Source: an uncultured beta proteobacterium
GTDB taxonomy: Bacteria; Pseudomonadota; Gammaproteobacteria; Burkholderiales; SG8-41
Direction of reading: 5' to 3'
Length of the DNA: 64,000 nt
NCBI GenBank assembly: GCA_903889565.1
Contig: CAISYC010000067.1
Location: forward strand, 44,535 to 108,534
Of the stretch, positions 1 to 8,966 are shown in pieces (the stretch's first letter is position 1; each line of letters starts with the position of its first letter). The notes under the pieces were generated by a model that was not told the DNA's origin, searched no databases, and saw only the letters and a list, made by a program, of their open reading frames with translations. Made by a program: the position numbers and the translations under genes.

Positions 1-99
1 CCGCCTCGGGCGTGATCGCGCCGCGTTGAGCGCGGGAAGGATTTTCAAATTGCGCTATAATTCCAGCTGTTTTTTCGACCCCCCCGGAAAGAGCGCGAA

Positions 100-441
100 A
101 TGAAACGAATTCTGTTGAGCGGTTTTGCTGCTGCCGTGATGCTGGCTGCCGGCGTTAGTGCCCATGCCGACGGCGATGCGGCGGCAGGCAAAAAGAAGAC
201 CACGATGTGTCAGGGATGCCACGGCATTCCCGATTACAAGACGGCATTTCCGTCGGTCTATCGCGTGCCGAAGCTCGGCGGCCAGCATGCCGGCTATATC
301 GTCAAGGCGCTGCAGGGCTACAAGTCCGGCGAGCGCAGCCATCCGACCATGCGCGCCATTGCCGCGGACCTCAGCGATCAGGATATGGCCGATCTCGCCG
401 CGTATTACTCGGCGGACAACCTGAAAACCGCGGGCAAATAG
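100..441 (+). CDS. c-type cytochrome (cytochrome c553-like), secreted
   Basis: Signal peptide MKRILLSGFAAAVMLAAGVSAHA; heme-binding CQGCH; single-heme cytochrome length. Confidence 0.85.
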   Translation: MKRILLSGFAAAVMLAAGVSAHADGDAAAGKKKTTMCQGCHGIPDYKTAFPSVYRVPKLGGQHAGYIVKALQGYKSGERSHPTMRAIAADLSDQDMADLAAYYSADNLKTAGK

Positions 442-442
442 G

Positions 443-772
443 ATGATGACGATGAACAGGATTATTTTGATTGCAGCGTTATTTCTCTTCGGCGCCGTTG
501 CACAGGCGGCGGATCCGGCTGCGGGCAAGGAAAAATCGAAAGTCTGCGCGGCCTGTCACGGCGAAGGCGGCGCCGGACTTGAGGCGATGCAGGATTTCCC
601 CCGGCTTGCCGGCCAGTACAACGATTACATCATCCGTGCGCTGAAGGATTACCAGGCGGGCAATCGCAAGAACCCGATCATGAGTGTGCAGGCCAAAACC
701 CTCAGCGCGAACGACATCCTCGATCTGGCGGCGTATTTTTCGAGCCAGCAGGCGCTGGTCGGGAAAAAATAG
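443..772 (+). CDS. c-type cytochrome (cytochrome c553-like), paralogue of the upstream gene
   Basis: Signal peptide, CAACH motif, tandem with 100-441; C-terminal LAAYFSSQ as in class I cytochromes. Confidence 0.85.
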   Translation: MMTMNRIILIAALFLFGAVAQAADPAAGKEKSKVCAACHGEGGAGLEAMQDFPRLAGQYNDYIIRALKDYQAGNRKNPIMSVQAKTLSANDILDLAAYFSSQQALVGKK

Positions 773-795
773 CTCGCGCTGCAGCGGGTGCCGAG

Positions 796-826
796 AAAAG
801 CCGGACGTTCAGTCCGGCTTTTTTTT
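796..826. terminator. Rho-independent terminator between cytochrome operon and nth
   Basis: AAAAGCCGGAC-GTTCA-GTCCGGCTTTTTTTT hairpin with T-run, usable on both strands. Confidence 0.85.
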
Positions 827-1477
827 GTCCGGCATGTTTGCCGCGCCCCGGGTTTTGCCGCGGAATTCGCAGAGATTCGCAATCGGACAGGCCGGGCACT
901 CGGGTTTGCGTGCCTTGCAGATATAGCGGCCGTGCAGGATGAGCCAGTGATGCGCGTGCAGTTTGAATTCGTCGGGTACGAACTTCAGCAGCTTTTGCTC
1001 CACTGCCAGCACGTCGCGGCCCGGCGCGATGCCGGTGCGGTTGGATACGCGAAAAATGTGGGTGTCGACAGCGATGGTCGGTTGGGCGAAGGCGATGTTG
1101 AGCACGACGTTGGCAGTCTTGCGGCCCACGCCGGGTAGTTGCTCCAGTGCTTCACGCGTTTGCGGCACGTGGCCTTCATGGTGTTCCAGCAGCCGTGCAC
1201 AGGTGGCGATGATGTTTTTCGCCTTCGTGCGGTAGAGCCCGATGCGCTTGATATAAGTTTCGAGTCCGGCCACGCCCAGCGCCAGGATTTGCCGCGGCGT
1301 ATTCGCGACCTTGTAGAGTTCGCGCGTCGCCAGATTGACGCTTTTGTCGGTGGCCTGCGCGGACAGGATGACCGCAACCAGCAGTTCGAATGCCGATGCG
1401 TATTCGAGTTCGCTCCTCGGCGTCGCGCTGGCGGCGCGCAGCCGCTTGAAAATTTCAGTGCGTTTCGCGGTATTCAT
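809..1477 (-). CDS. nth: endonuclease III
   Basis: LPGVGRKTANVVLNIAF helix-hairpin-helix, VDTHIFRVSNRTG, C-terminal 4Fe-4S C-x6-C-x2-C; start taken at MNTAKRTEIF. Confidence 0.93.
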   Translation of the reverse strand: MNTAKRTEIFKRLRAASATPRSELEYASAFELLVAVILSAQATDKSVNLATRELYKVANTPRQILALGVAGLETYIKRIGLYRTKAKNIIATCARLLEHHEGHVPQTREALEQLPGVGRKTANVVLNIAFAQPTIAVDTHIFRVSNRTGIAPGRDVLAVEQKLLKFVPDEFKLHAHHWLILHGRYICKARKPECPACPIANLCEFRGKTRGAANMPDKKKPD

Positions 1478-1733
1478 CGCGGATTCGCGGCGATTATGAC
1501 GACGGCGTGACGCGGCTGACGAATAAATGCATGCTACCGCCCAAATCTCCACGCGGCACCGGCAACGCGGCGCGCACTAATTCACGAATCATCGTGGTGC
1601 TTCGCATTTGCATAATTTAACCTGATGAATTGTAATGAATTAAATTGGCCGGCCGGAATGGCATGCAATTTGCAATTATCCGCTTGGGAAAACCTGTGGA
1701 ACGTGCATTATGCCCGCAGGTGGTGGAGGATTG

Positions 1734-2603
1734 ATGAGACGCGACAGTAACCGAACCAAGCAAATCGGTTCGTATATTTTGAATCAGGACCGTCACCGCT
1801 GGCTGACGCTCGGCGTGCTGACCCTGCTGCTGGTGGCGGCGGTCGACTATGCGTTCGCGTTCAAGCTGCAACTGACGATATTGTATGCGTTGCCGATTCT
1901 CATGCTGACATGGGCGTCGGGGCGTCTGCTCGGCGCGGTGCTGTCGGTGGTGGTGTGCAGCACCTGGGCGCTGATCGATATCGCCGCAGGTCGTTATCTG
2001 GATCAGCCGAAAATGCTCTACTGGGAGTGGGGCGTCACGCTGCTCGGTTTTCTGCTGCTGGTGCTCGGCCTCACCGCGTTGCGCAGAATGGTCGAAGAGG
2101 CGCACTTTCAATCGCGCAAGGATACGCTAACCGGGCTCGTCAACAAGGGGGGGTTCTACCAGGTTGTCGGCACCGAAATGGAAGTCTGCCGGCGTTATCA
2201 CCGCACGCTGTCGATCGCCTATATCGACTGCGACAACTTCAAGTCGGTCAACGACCGGTACGGCCATCATGTCGGCGATGAACTGTTGCGGGTGATCTCG
2301 AAAACCATGCAGCGCAAACTGCGCTCGTCGGATCTGCCGGGGCGTCTCGGCGGCGACGAGTTCGCCGTCATGCTGCCGGAAACCAGCGCCGAGGCCTGCC
2401 GCATGGTGGTCGAAATGCTGCAGCAGCGGCTGCTGCAGGAAATGGCCGAACATCAATGGCCGGTCACTTTCAGCATCGGCATCGCGACGTTCACGCGCAT
2501 GCCGCAGTCGATCGAGGACATGATCCGTCAGGCCGACAAGCTGATGTACGCGGTGAAGAACACCAGTAAGGGAGCGATCAAGCAGGAGGTTTTTGCCGGC
2601 TGA
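1734..2603 (+). CDS. membrane diguanylate cyclase (GGDEF domain)
   Basis: Several N-terminal TM segments; GGDEF signature GRLGGDEFAVMLPE. Confidence 0.9.
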   Translation: MRRDSNRTKQIGSYILNQDRHRWLTLGVLTLLLVAAVDYAFAFKLQLTILYALPILMLTWASGRLLGAVLSVVVCSTWALIDIAAGRYLDQPKMLYWEWGVTLLGFLLLVLGLTALRRMVEEAHFQSRKDTLTGLVNKGGFYQVVGTEMEVCRRYHRTLSIAYIDCDNFKSVNDRYGHHVGDELLRVISKTMQRKLRSSDLPGRLGGDEFAVMLPETSAEACRMVVEMLQQRLLQEMAEHQWPVTFSIGIATFTRMPQSIEDMIRQADKLMYAVKNTSKGAIKQEVFAG

Positions 2604-2611
2604 GCGGTGCT

Positions 2612-3205
2612 TCAGCGCGAGTCGCGTTTTTGTGTCAGCCGCGCACGCGCGCGTTCGATCGCCTGTTCGACTGCGCGGCGTTTGCGCGCTGACGCAGTCG
2701 TCGCCGCCAGTTTTGCTGCTGCCGTTTCGCGTAATTTCGCCAGCCGCTGCTCGCGCGCAGCAAAACGCGCACGCGCCATTGGCGCAGATGGCGCGTGGTC
2801 GGCGGGAATCATGCGGATACAATCGACCGGGCATGGCGGCAGACAGAGTTCGCAGCCCGTGCAGGCTTCCGCGATCACGGTGTGCATCAGTTTGGCGGCG
2901 CCGACGATCGCATCGACCGGGCAGGCCTCGATACATAACCGGCAGCCGATGCAGGCGGCTTCGTCGATCAGCGCCAGCGCCGGTGCCTTGGTTACGCCGA
3001 AGCGCGGATCGACCGCCTGGAAAGCGGCACCGAGCGCAGTCGCCAGCGCGCGTGCAGTCTCGTCGCCGCCCGGCGGGCATTGATTCGCAGCGGCCGCGCC
3101 GTCGGCCATCGCCTCGGCATACGGGCGGCATCCGCTGTATCCGCATTGGCGGCACTGCGTCTGCGGTAGCAGTGCATCGAGTTTTTCGATCAGTTCGGGG
3201 TTCAT
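2612..3205 (-). CDS. rsxB: RnfB/RsxB-type electron transport ferredoxin protein
   Basis: [16 protein letters not shown] plus two 4Fe-4S motifs ([32 protein letters not shown]). Confidence 0.85.
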   Translation of the reverse strand: MNPELIEKLDALLPQTQCRQCGYSGCRPYAEAMADGAAAANQCPPGGDETARALATALGAAFQAVDPRFGVTKAPALALIDEAACIGCRLCIEACPVDAIVGAAKLMHTVIAEACTGCELCLPPCPVDCIRMIPADHAPSAPMARARFAAREQRLAKLRETAAAKLAATTASARKRRAVEQAIERARARLTQKRDSR

Positions 3206-3319
3206 CTTTCACATCGTGGCGGCCGGCAGCTGGCGCGATTCTAGCAGCGCCCCGGTTTGACCGGCGGCAGGTCGCATGATAGAACCCGCGCTTAGCGTTG
3301 TTTTTGGAGACACCCCGGC

Positions 3320-4369
3320 GTGGACATCAGAATCGAGCATTTAACGCGCATCGCCGCGGTGACGTTGTTGACGGTCGGCTGCCTGCTGGTGCTGCAACCC
3401 TTCGTCACCGCGCTGCTGTGCGCGGCCATCGTGTGTTTTTCGACCTGGCCCTGTTATGACTGGCTGCTGCGCCGGATGAAGGGTCGCAGCACGCTTGCCG
3501 CACTGGTGATGACGCTGATTCTGATCCTGTTCATGGTGTTGCCGGTCGCGCTGCTCGCGCTGACGCTTGCCGATACCGCGACGCCGGCGATTGACTGGCT
3601 GCGTGAGACGCTTGCCAATGGACTGCCGCAACCGCCGGATTGGGTCAAGGCATTGCCGGTGGTCGGCGACGGCCTCGATGCGGGCTGGCGCGAAATGGCC
3701 GTGAGCAAGGTGAAACTCGCCGAAGCGATGAAAAGGATCGCGCCGCCCCTGCAGCAGGGGCTGATCAAATCTGGGCTGGTGCTTGGCGAGGGCGTGATTC
3801 AACTCAGTCTCGCCGCTTTCATCGCTTTTTTTCTCTACCGCGACGGTGCCACGCTGGTGGCGGCGGCGCGCGCAGCGATGCGCCGGCTCGCCGGCGAACT
3901 CGCGCCCGACTTGCTGGTCACGGTCGGCGGCACGGTGCAAGGTGTCGTTTACGGACTGGTCGGCACCGCCATCGCGCAGGGCGTCGTTTCCGTAATCGGC
4001 TTTCTGATCGCCGGCGTGCCGGGTGCGTTGCTGCTGGGCTTTCTGACCTTTCTGTTGTCGATGGTGCCGATCGGTCCGCCGCTGATCTGGGGCGGCGCGG
4101 CGGCGTGGCTCGCCTACGAGGGCCAAACCGGGTGGGCGGTGTTCATGGTCGTCTATGGTCTGGTCGTCATCAGCGGCATCGACAACGTGATCAAGCCGCT
4201 GTTGATCAGCCGCGGCAGCAGCCTGCCGTTCGCGCTGGTATTTCTCGGCGTGATGGGCGGCGTGGTGGCTTTCGGCTTCGTCGGCATCTTCATCGGTCCG
4301 ACGCTGCTGGCGGTCGGCCTGACCGTGCTCGACCAGTGGCTGAAGCCCTATGTGGAGCAGCCGGGCTGA
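3320..4369 (+). CDS. AI-2E family transporter (permease)
   Basis: Polytopic protein with IDNVIKPLLISRGSSLPFALVFLGVMGG, characteristic of the family. Confidence 0.9.
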   Translation: MDIRIEHLTRIAAVTLLTVGCLLVLQPFVTALLCAAIVCFSTWPCYDWLLRRMKGRSTLAALVMTLILILFMVLPVALLALTLADTATPAIDWLRETLANGLPQPPDWVKALPVVGDGLDAGWREMAVSKVKLAEAMKRIAPPLQQGLIKSGLVLGEGVIQLSLAAFIAFFLYRDGATLVAAARAAMRRLAGELAPDLLVTVGGTVQGVVYGLVGTAIAQGVVSVIGFLIAGVPGALLLGFLTFLLSMVPIGPPLIWGGAAAWLAYEGQTGWAVFMVVYGLVVISGIDNVIKPLLISRGSSLPFALVFLGVMGGVVAFGFVGIFIGPTLLAVGLTVLDQWLKPYVEQPG

Positions 4370-4381
4370 CGCTTTGCGCGC

Positions 4382-5113
4382 CTAGCCGTTCGGCGGCAGC
4401 GGCTGCCAGCGGTTGTTGACCAATCCCTCGATCGGCCGGAAATTCGTCTTGTAGGCCATCTTGCGGCTTTGCCCGATCCAGTAGCCGAGATACAGATAGG
4501 CGAGGCCGCGCGCGCGGCAGCGTTCGATCTGCCACAGAATGTTGTAGGTGCCGAAACTGGCGGCGGCGTTGTCCGGATCGAAAAAGGTGTAGACCGACGA
4601 CAGGCCGTCCGGCAGTTCATCGACGATGCTGACCATGCGCAGCACGCCGGCCTCGCGAAACTCGATCAGGCGCGTCTCGACATTGCTTTGCAGCAGGAAG
4701 TGGCGGTATTGCTCGCGGCTGTCCTGGTCCATGCCGCCGCCAGCGTGACGCGCGGCCTGGTAACGCAGGTAGAGCGCATAGTGTTCGGCGCTGTATTTGA
4801 GATCGAGGATCTGCGTTGTCAGCGCATTGTGCTTTTTCCAGATCCGGCGCTGGGTGCGGTTGGCGGCGAATTCGGGGGCGACGATGCGCACCGGCACGCA
4901 GGCGCGGCAGTGATCGCAATAGGGGCGGTAGGTGAAGGCGCCGCTGCGGCGGAAGCCCGCCTGCACCAGTTCGCCGTAGACCGGTCCGTCGATCAGATGG
5001 CTGGGCGTGGCGACCTGTGAACGCGCCATCCGTTCCGGCAGATAGCTGCAGGGGTAGGGAGCGGTCGCATAGAACTGCAGTACCGACAGAAAGTTGTCGT
5101 TAAGCGATGTCAT
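4382..5113 (-). CDS. bpt: aspartate/glutamate leucyltransferase (bacterial arginyl-transferase family)
   Basis: [40 protein letters not shown]; Cys-rich N-terminal motif. Confidence 0.92.
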   Translation of the reverse strand: MTSLNDNFLSVLQFYATAPYPCSYLPERMARSQVATPSHLIDGPVYGELVQAGFRRSGAFTYRPYCDHCRACVPVRIVAPEFAANRTQRRIWKKHNALTTQILDLKYSAEHYALYLRYQAARHAGGGMDQDSREQYRHFLLQSNVETRLIEFREAGVLRMVSIVDELPDGLSSVYTFFDPDNAAASFGTYNILWQIERCRARGLAYLYLGYWIGQSRKMAYKTNFRPIEGLVNNRWQPLPPNG

Positions 5114-5823
5114 TGTTCCGCATCAGCATCGTCGTAGAGTATCCAGGGTCCGGGCTTCTGCGGGTAGTTTACCAATTCGGCGAGTTTTCGCATAAATGCC
5201 GGCCGCGGCATTTCCCGCGCGCCCATCGTGGCGAGGTGCGCGGTGTGCATCTGGCAGTCGATCAGGCCGAAATGATGGCGTGCGAGGTGGCGCGCGAGTT
5301 CGACCAGGGCGATCTTGGAAGCGTCGCGCGCGCGCGAAAACATCGACTCGCCGTAGAACATGCGGCCCAGCGCGACGCCGTACAGCCCGCCGGCAAGCTC
5401 GCCGTCGCGCCACACTTCGATCGAATGCGCGATGCCGCGGGCGTGCAGGGCGCAGTATGCATCGATCATATCGCCGGTGATCCAGGTGCCGTCCTGGCCG
5501 TCGCGCGGCTCGGCGCAGGCCTGCATGACCCTGCGGAATGCGCTGTCGGCGCGCGCCGAAAAGCCGCCGTTGCGCATGACCTTGGCGAGCGAACGCGTGA
5601 CGCGGACCTCGGCGGGAGCAAGCACCATGCGCGGATCAGGGTTCCACCACAGGATCGGCTGGCCGTCGCTGAACCACGGAAAGATGCCATGACGGTAGGC
5701 GTCGATCAGCCGTTGCGGCGAGAGGTCGGCGCCGGCGGCGAGCAGGCCATTGGGGTCGGTCAGCGCCGATTCCGCGGGCGGAAACGGTTCGTCGGGTTGC
5801 AGCCAGCGAATCATGCCGCCCAT
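5110..5823 (-). CDS. aat: leucyl/phenylalanyl-tRNA--protein transferase
   Basis: [45 protein letters not shown]; overlaps bpt by 4 nt. Confidence 0.95.
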   Translation of the reverse strand: MGGMIRWLQPDEPFPPAESALTDPNGLLAAGADLSPQRLIDAYRHGIFPWFSDGQPILWWNPDPRMVLAPAEVRVTRSLAKVMRNGGFSARADSAFRRVMQACAEPRDGQDGTWITGDMIDAYCALHARGIAHSIEVWRDGELAGGLYGVALGRMFYGESMFSRARDASKIALVELARHLARHHFGLIDCQMHTAHLATMGAREMPRPAFMRKLAELVNYPQKPGPWILYDDADAEQ

Positions 5824-5875
5824 TCTACGTGCGGCGCCATCCGCGCGCGCGGGCGCCTCGCGGCAGCTAGGGCGG

Positions 5876-6637
5876 CTAGTCGGTGTGGCGGTCGATGCCG
5901 CGCAGGCGCGCGGCGTCGCGTATGACGATCTGGCGGCCGTTGACTTCGATGGCGCCGGCGGTGATCAACTCGTGCAGCGTGCGCGAAAAATATTCCGGCG
6001 TCACCGACAGCCGCGAGGCGATGATGCTTTTTTTCGCCGGCAGCAGCGCGGTGAGCAGGTTGGCGCTACCGGCGGTGGCGCAGGCCAGCAGGTAGTTGAC
6101 GATGCGGGTGCGTCCGGATTGCAGCGAAATCGACTCGATGTCGATGGCGAATCCGCGTGCTTCGCGCGCCGCCAGTGCTGCCAGCGCCAGCGCCAGCGCT
6201 GCATCGCGAGCGGCAATATCCAACAGCGTTTCGCGCGGGATCAGGACCAGCGAACTGTCGACCAGCGTTTCCGCGCCGGCGAAGGTGGCCACGCCAAGCA
6301 GGGTTGCGGCGAGTCCCATGACGTCGCCCGCTTCGACCAGGCGCACGACCTTCACGCCGCTGGTCGCATCGCCGACCGACAGCATCATGCGGCCGCTGGC
6401 GACCACGTAGAGTCCGGTGCAATGTGTGCCGCTGGCGAACAGCGGCGCGCCGCGCGCGAGATCGATGCGGGCAGCGCCCGCGGCAACGCGGGCCAGCGTC
6501 GCGGCCGGCAGATTGCGCAATGCGGCGACCGAGCGCAGGGCCACCGTAATTTCACGATTCGGCACGACCGCCTTTGCGCGGATGGTATTGAGGCGTCTGG
6601 CGTCGCGCGTGGCGACACGCTCGTCGCGTGCATTCAT
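5876..6637 (-). CDS. Crp/Fnr family transcriptional regulator
   Basis: cNMP-binding-like domain and C-terminal HTH (SRLSVTPEYFSRTLHELITAGAIEV); no FNR-type Cys cluster. Confidence 0.85.
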   Translation of the reverse strand: MNARDERVATRDARRLNTIRAKAVVPNREITVALRSVAALRNLPAATLARVAAGAARIDLARGAPLFASGTHCTGLYVVASGRMMLSVGDATSGVKVVRLVEAGDVMGLAATLLGVATFAGAETLVDSSLVLIPRETLLDIAARDAALALALAALAAREARGFAIDIESISLQSGRTRIVNYLLACATAGSANLLTALLPAKKSIIASRLSVTPEYFSRTLHELITAGAIEVNGRQIVIRDAARLRGIDRHTD

Positions 6638-6698
6638 GTCAGGCGTTCAGCGTAGTTATGGTCGGACTCCAGTAAACCCGTAAACGCGGCATGACGGT

Positions 6699-6712
6699 TT
6701 GATATGGATCAA
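6699..6712. promoter_or_regulatory. FNR/ANR-type box, perfect palindrome
   Basis: TTGATATGGATCAA, 62 bp upstream of the 5876-6637 Crp/Fnr start. Confidence 0.75.
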
Positions 6713-6777
6713 TCGTCCATGCGATTGCCGCCGCCCCCGTTCGGCTGTGTTTTGACGGACGGTGGGGGGCTGTCCGT

Positions 6778-7734
6778 TCAGCCGTAGGCAATGCAGTTTT
6801 CGCATACGGTGCCGGTGACATCGCGCCGCAAGTGGGCTGCGCGCAGGTTGACGAAGGACTCGGAATTCCATGCCTCCATGAACGACTGCTTGTTCAGATC
6901 GCCCATCGTCCAGTTCAGCGTCGCATCGAAGCAGCAGGCCGACAGCTTGCCCTCGGCGGTAACATGGCCTTCGGTAAAGGCCGACCAGCAGGGCAGCGGT
7001 TCGCGCAGCGCGCCGATGCGTCCCTGGTTGCCGGCGGTGGGCCGGTAACCGAGCTCGCTTTCGCGCTGGGTGGCGAACGCGCCCATTGAATAGAGCGGCA
7101 GCCAGTAATGCTCGTCGACGTAGGGCCGCACCTGCGCGGCGAGCAGTTGTTCCATTTTCACCTGCTGCTCGCCGTCATAGCGGATCGACGAGGCATAAAG
7201 GCCGGTCTTGTAGTTCTTTTCGCGGCGCACCTCCCAGCTGCTGCGAATGTTCGTCAGCGCATGGCGGAACAGCCGGCCGGCCACCCCCATGATCTGCTCG
7301 AATTGCGCCTCGTCGGCGGCGTTGACCGACCACTTGAGCGAGTCGAGACCGGCCTTCATGCATTCATCGACCGCCTCCGGAAACGCCATCGAGGCGTTGG
7401 AGGTTAGAAAAACGTAGGGCATCCCCAGTTCGGCTTTCAGATAGGCGATGCAATCGACCAGCAGGCGCGGATTCATGAACGATTCGCCAAGGTAGAACAC
7501 GCCGATTTCTTCGACGCCGGCCTCGCGCATTTCGCGCGTAACCCGTTTGAACAGGTTGAAATCCATGTCCCACTTGGGCTGCGCCTCGCGCGTGCGCAGC
7601 GCGCAGAAGCCGCAGCGGTAGTTGCAGCGCGGCGAGATTTCGATTTTCACGCTCTTCGGCGCCGGCGGCGCCGCCTTCAGGTATTGCGACGGAATGCGCG
7701 TGACGTTGTCGATGCGTTCGGTGATATTGGACAT
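6778..7734 (-). CDS. radical SAM/SPASM domain protein
   Basis: CNYRCGFC radical SAM motif; C-terminal cysteines CWSAFTEGHVTAEGKLSACC and CENC. Confidence 0.88.
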   Translation of the reverse strand: MSNITERIDNVTRIPSQYLKAAPPAPKSVKIEISPRCNYRCGFCALRTREAQPKWDMDFNLFKRVTREMREAGVEEIGVFYLGESFMNPRLLVDCIAYLKAELGMPYVFLTSNASMAFPEAVDECMKAGLDSLKWSVNAADEAQFEQIMGVAGRLFRHALTNIRSSWEVRREKNYKTGLYASSIRYDGEQQVKMEQLLAAQVRPYVDEHYWLPLYSMGAFATQRESELGYRPTAGNQGRIGALREPLPCWSAFTEGHVTAEGKLSACCFDATLNWTMGDLNKQSFMEAWNSESFVNLRAAHLRRDVTGTVCENCIAYG

Positions 7735-7801
7735 GGAGGATGGCCGCTGGCCCCGGTTGGTTCGACGTCGCCCACGCTAACCAGAACTCCTTGCGTCTGC
7801 A

Positions 7802-7815
7802 TTGATATGGGTCAA
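7802..7815. promoter_or_regulatory. FNR/ANR-type box (one mismatch)
   Basis: TTGATATGGGTCAA, 68 bp upstream of the radical SAM gene start. Confidence 0.65.
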
Positions 7816-7875
7816 GGCGGGGCGTGCGCGGCGCTCTTGCGGCACCGTCAGGGCCGCCGGTCATGGTAACGTTTC

Positions 7876-7889
7876 TTGATGCAGATCAA
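7876..7889. promoter_or_regulatory. FNR/ANR-type box, perfect
   Basis: TTGATGCAGATCAA upstream of the UspA gene at 8015. Confidence 0.75.
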
Positions 7890-8014
7890 AACATCAGGGG
7901 CCGGCGGCCCTATGATGGCTTCAGGCAGTTGTGTCGCCGGGCAGGCGCCGGCGACGCCGGTTGATGGGGCCGCGACCGATTGGAAGGCGGCCACTTTGCA
8001 GAGGGGTAAACGTC

Positions 8015-8458
8015 ATGTTCAAGCATATTCTGATACCGACCGACGGGTCGGCGGTGGCCGGCAAGGCGGTCAAGGCGGGGATCGAACTGGCGAAGGAGAT
8101 CGGCGCCCGCATCACGGTCTACTACGGCATTGATCCGATGCCGGCGCCCTATTACGGCGACGGCTACACAATAGACGCGCGGGTGATTGAGGATATCGAG
8201 CGCAGCGCGCGTGCCGGCGCCGAAAAGGCACTGGCCAAGGTGGCCAAGCTTGCCGCTGCCGCGGGCGTGCCCTGCGCAGGAGTCATCAACAAACCGCCGA
8301 CGCCGTACGACGGCATCATCGCGGTGGCCAAGAAGCAGAAATGCGACGTCATATTCATGGCGTCCCACGGCCGGCGCGGCATTGCCGGCGTGGTGCTCGG
8401 CAGCGTCACCAACAAGGTGCTGTCGCATTCGAAGATTCCGGTGCTGGTTTACCGCTGA
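8015..8458 (+). CDS. universal stress protein (UspA family)
   Basis: MFKHILIPTDGSAVAGKAV...MASHGRRGIAGVVLGSVTNKVL. Confidence 0.93.
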   Translation: MFKHILIPTDGSAVAGKAVKAGIELAKEIGARITVYYGIDPMPAPYYGDGYTIDARVIEDIERSARAGAEKALAKVAKLAAAAGVPCAGVINKPPTPYDGIIAVAKKQKCDVIFMASHGRRGIAGVVLGSVTNKVLSHSKIPVLVYR

Positions 8459-8512
8459 GTTGGCTGACGCTGCGGCAGCCGTCGCCGCTTGATTGACGAA
8501 GGAAGGGATGCC

Positions 8513-8941
8513 ATGAAAATTCTTGTTGCGATTGACGGTTCCGCCCACTCGCTCGATTCGGTCCGCTTCGTCATCGAACACGCCAACTGGTATCGCGAAA
8601 AGCCCGTGCTCGAACTGGTTTTCGTGCATGCGCCGCTGCCTCATCTGCCGCGCATGGGCATGGTGGTCGGCAACGAACAGATCCAGCGCTATTATCAGGA
8701 AGAGGGTGCCGCCGCGCTGGCCGGCGCCAAGCGCCTGCTCGAGGCTTCGAACCTCGCCTACAGCGAACACATACTGGTCGGGCCGGTTGCGGAGTCGATC
8801 GTGCAGCATGCAAATACCGCGTCCTGCGATCTGGTGGTGGTGGGCAACCGCGGCATGGGGGCGGCCGCTAATTTCCTGCTTGGTTCAGTGGCCAACCGCG
8901 TGCTGCATTTGTCGCCGGTGCCGGTGCTGGTGGTGAAGTAA
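8513..8941 (+). CDS. universal stress protein (UspA family)
   Basis: MKILVAIDGSAHSLDS...VVVGNRGMGAAANFLLGSVANRVLHLSPVPVLVVK. Confidence 0.93.
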   Translation: MKILVAIDGSAHSLDSVRFVIEHANWYREKPVLELVFVHAPLPHLPRMGMVVGNEQIQRYYQEEGAAALAGAKRLLEASNLAYSEHILVGPVAESIVQHANTASCDLVVVGNRGMGAAANFLLGSVANRVLHLSPVPVLVVK

Positions 8942-8966
8942 AACCGGTGCGCGCCCCGCGCGCCGC

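Noticed and set aside
55-528. 157-aa minus-strand ORF opposite the cytochrome genes
   Set aside because: Antisense shadow of two clear heme-binding cytochrome genes; no domain.
2127-3212. 361-aa minus-strand ORF overlapping rsxB and GGDEF
   Set aside because: Arg-rich shadow frame of high-GC genes; the rsxB frame carries the ferredoxin motifs.
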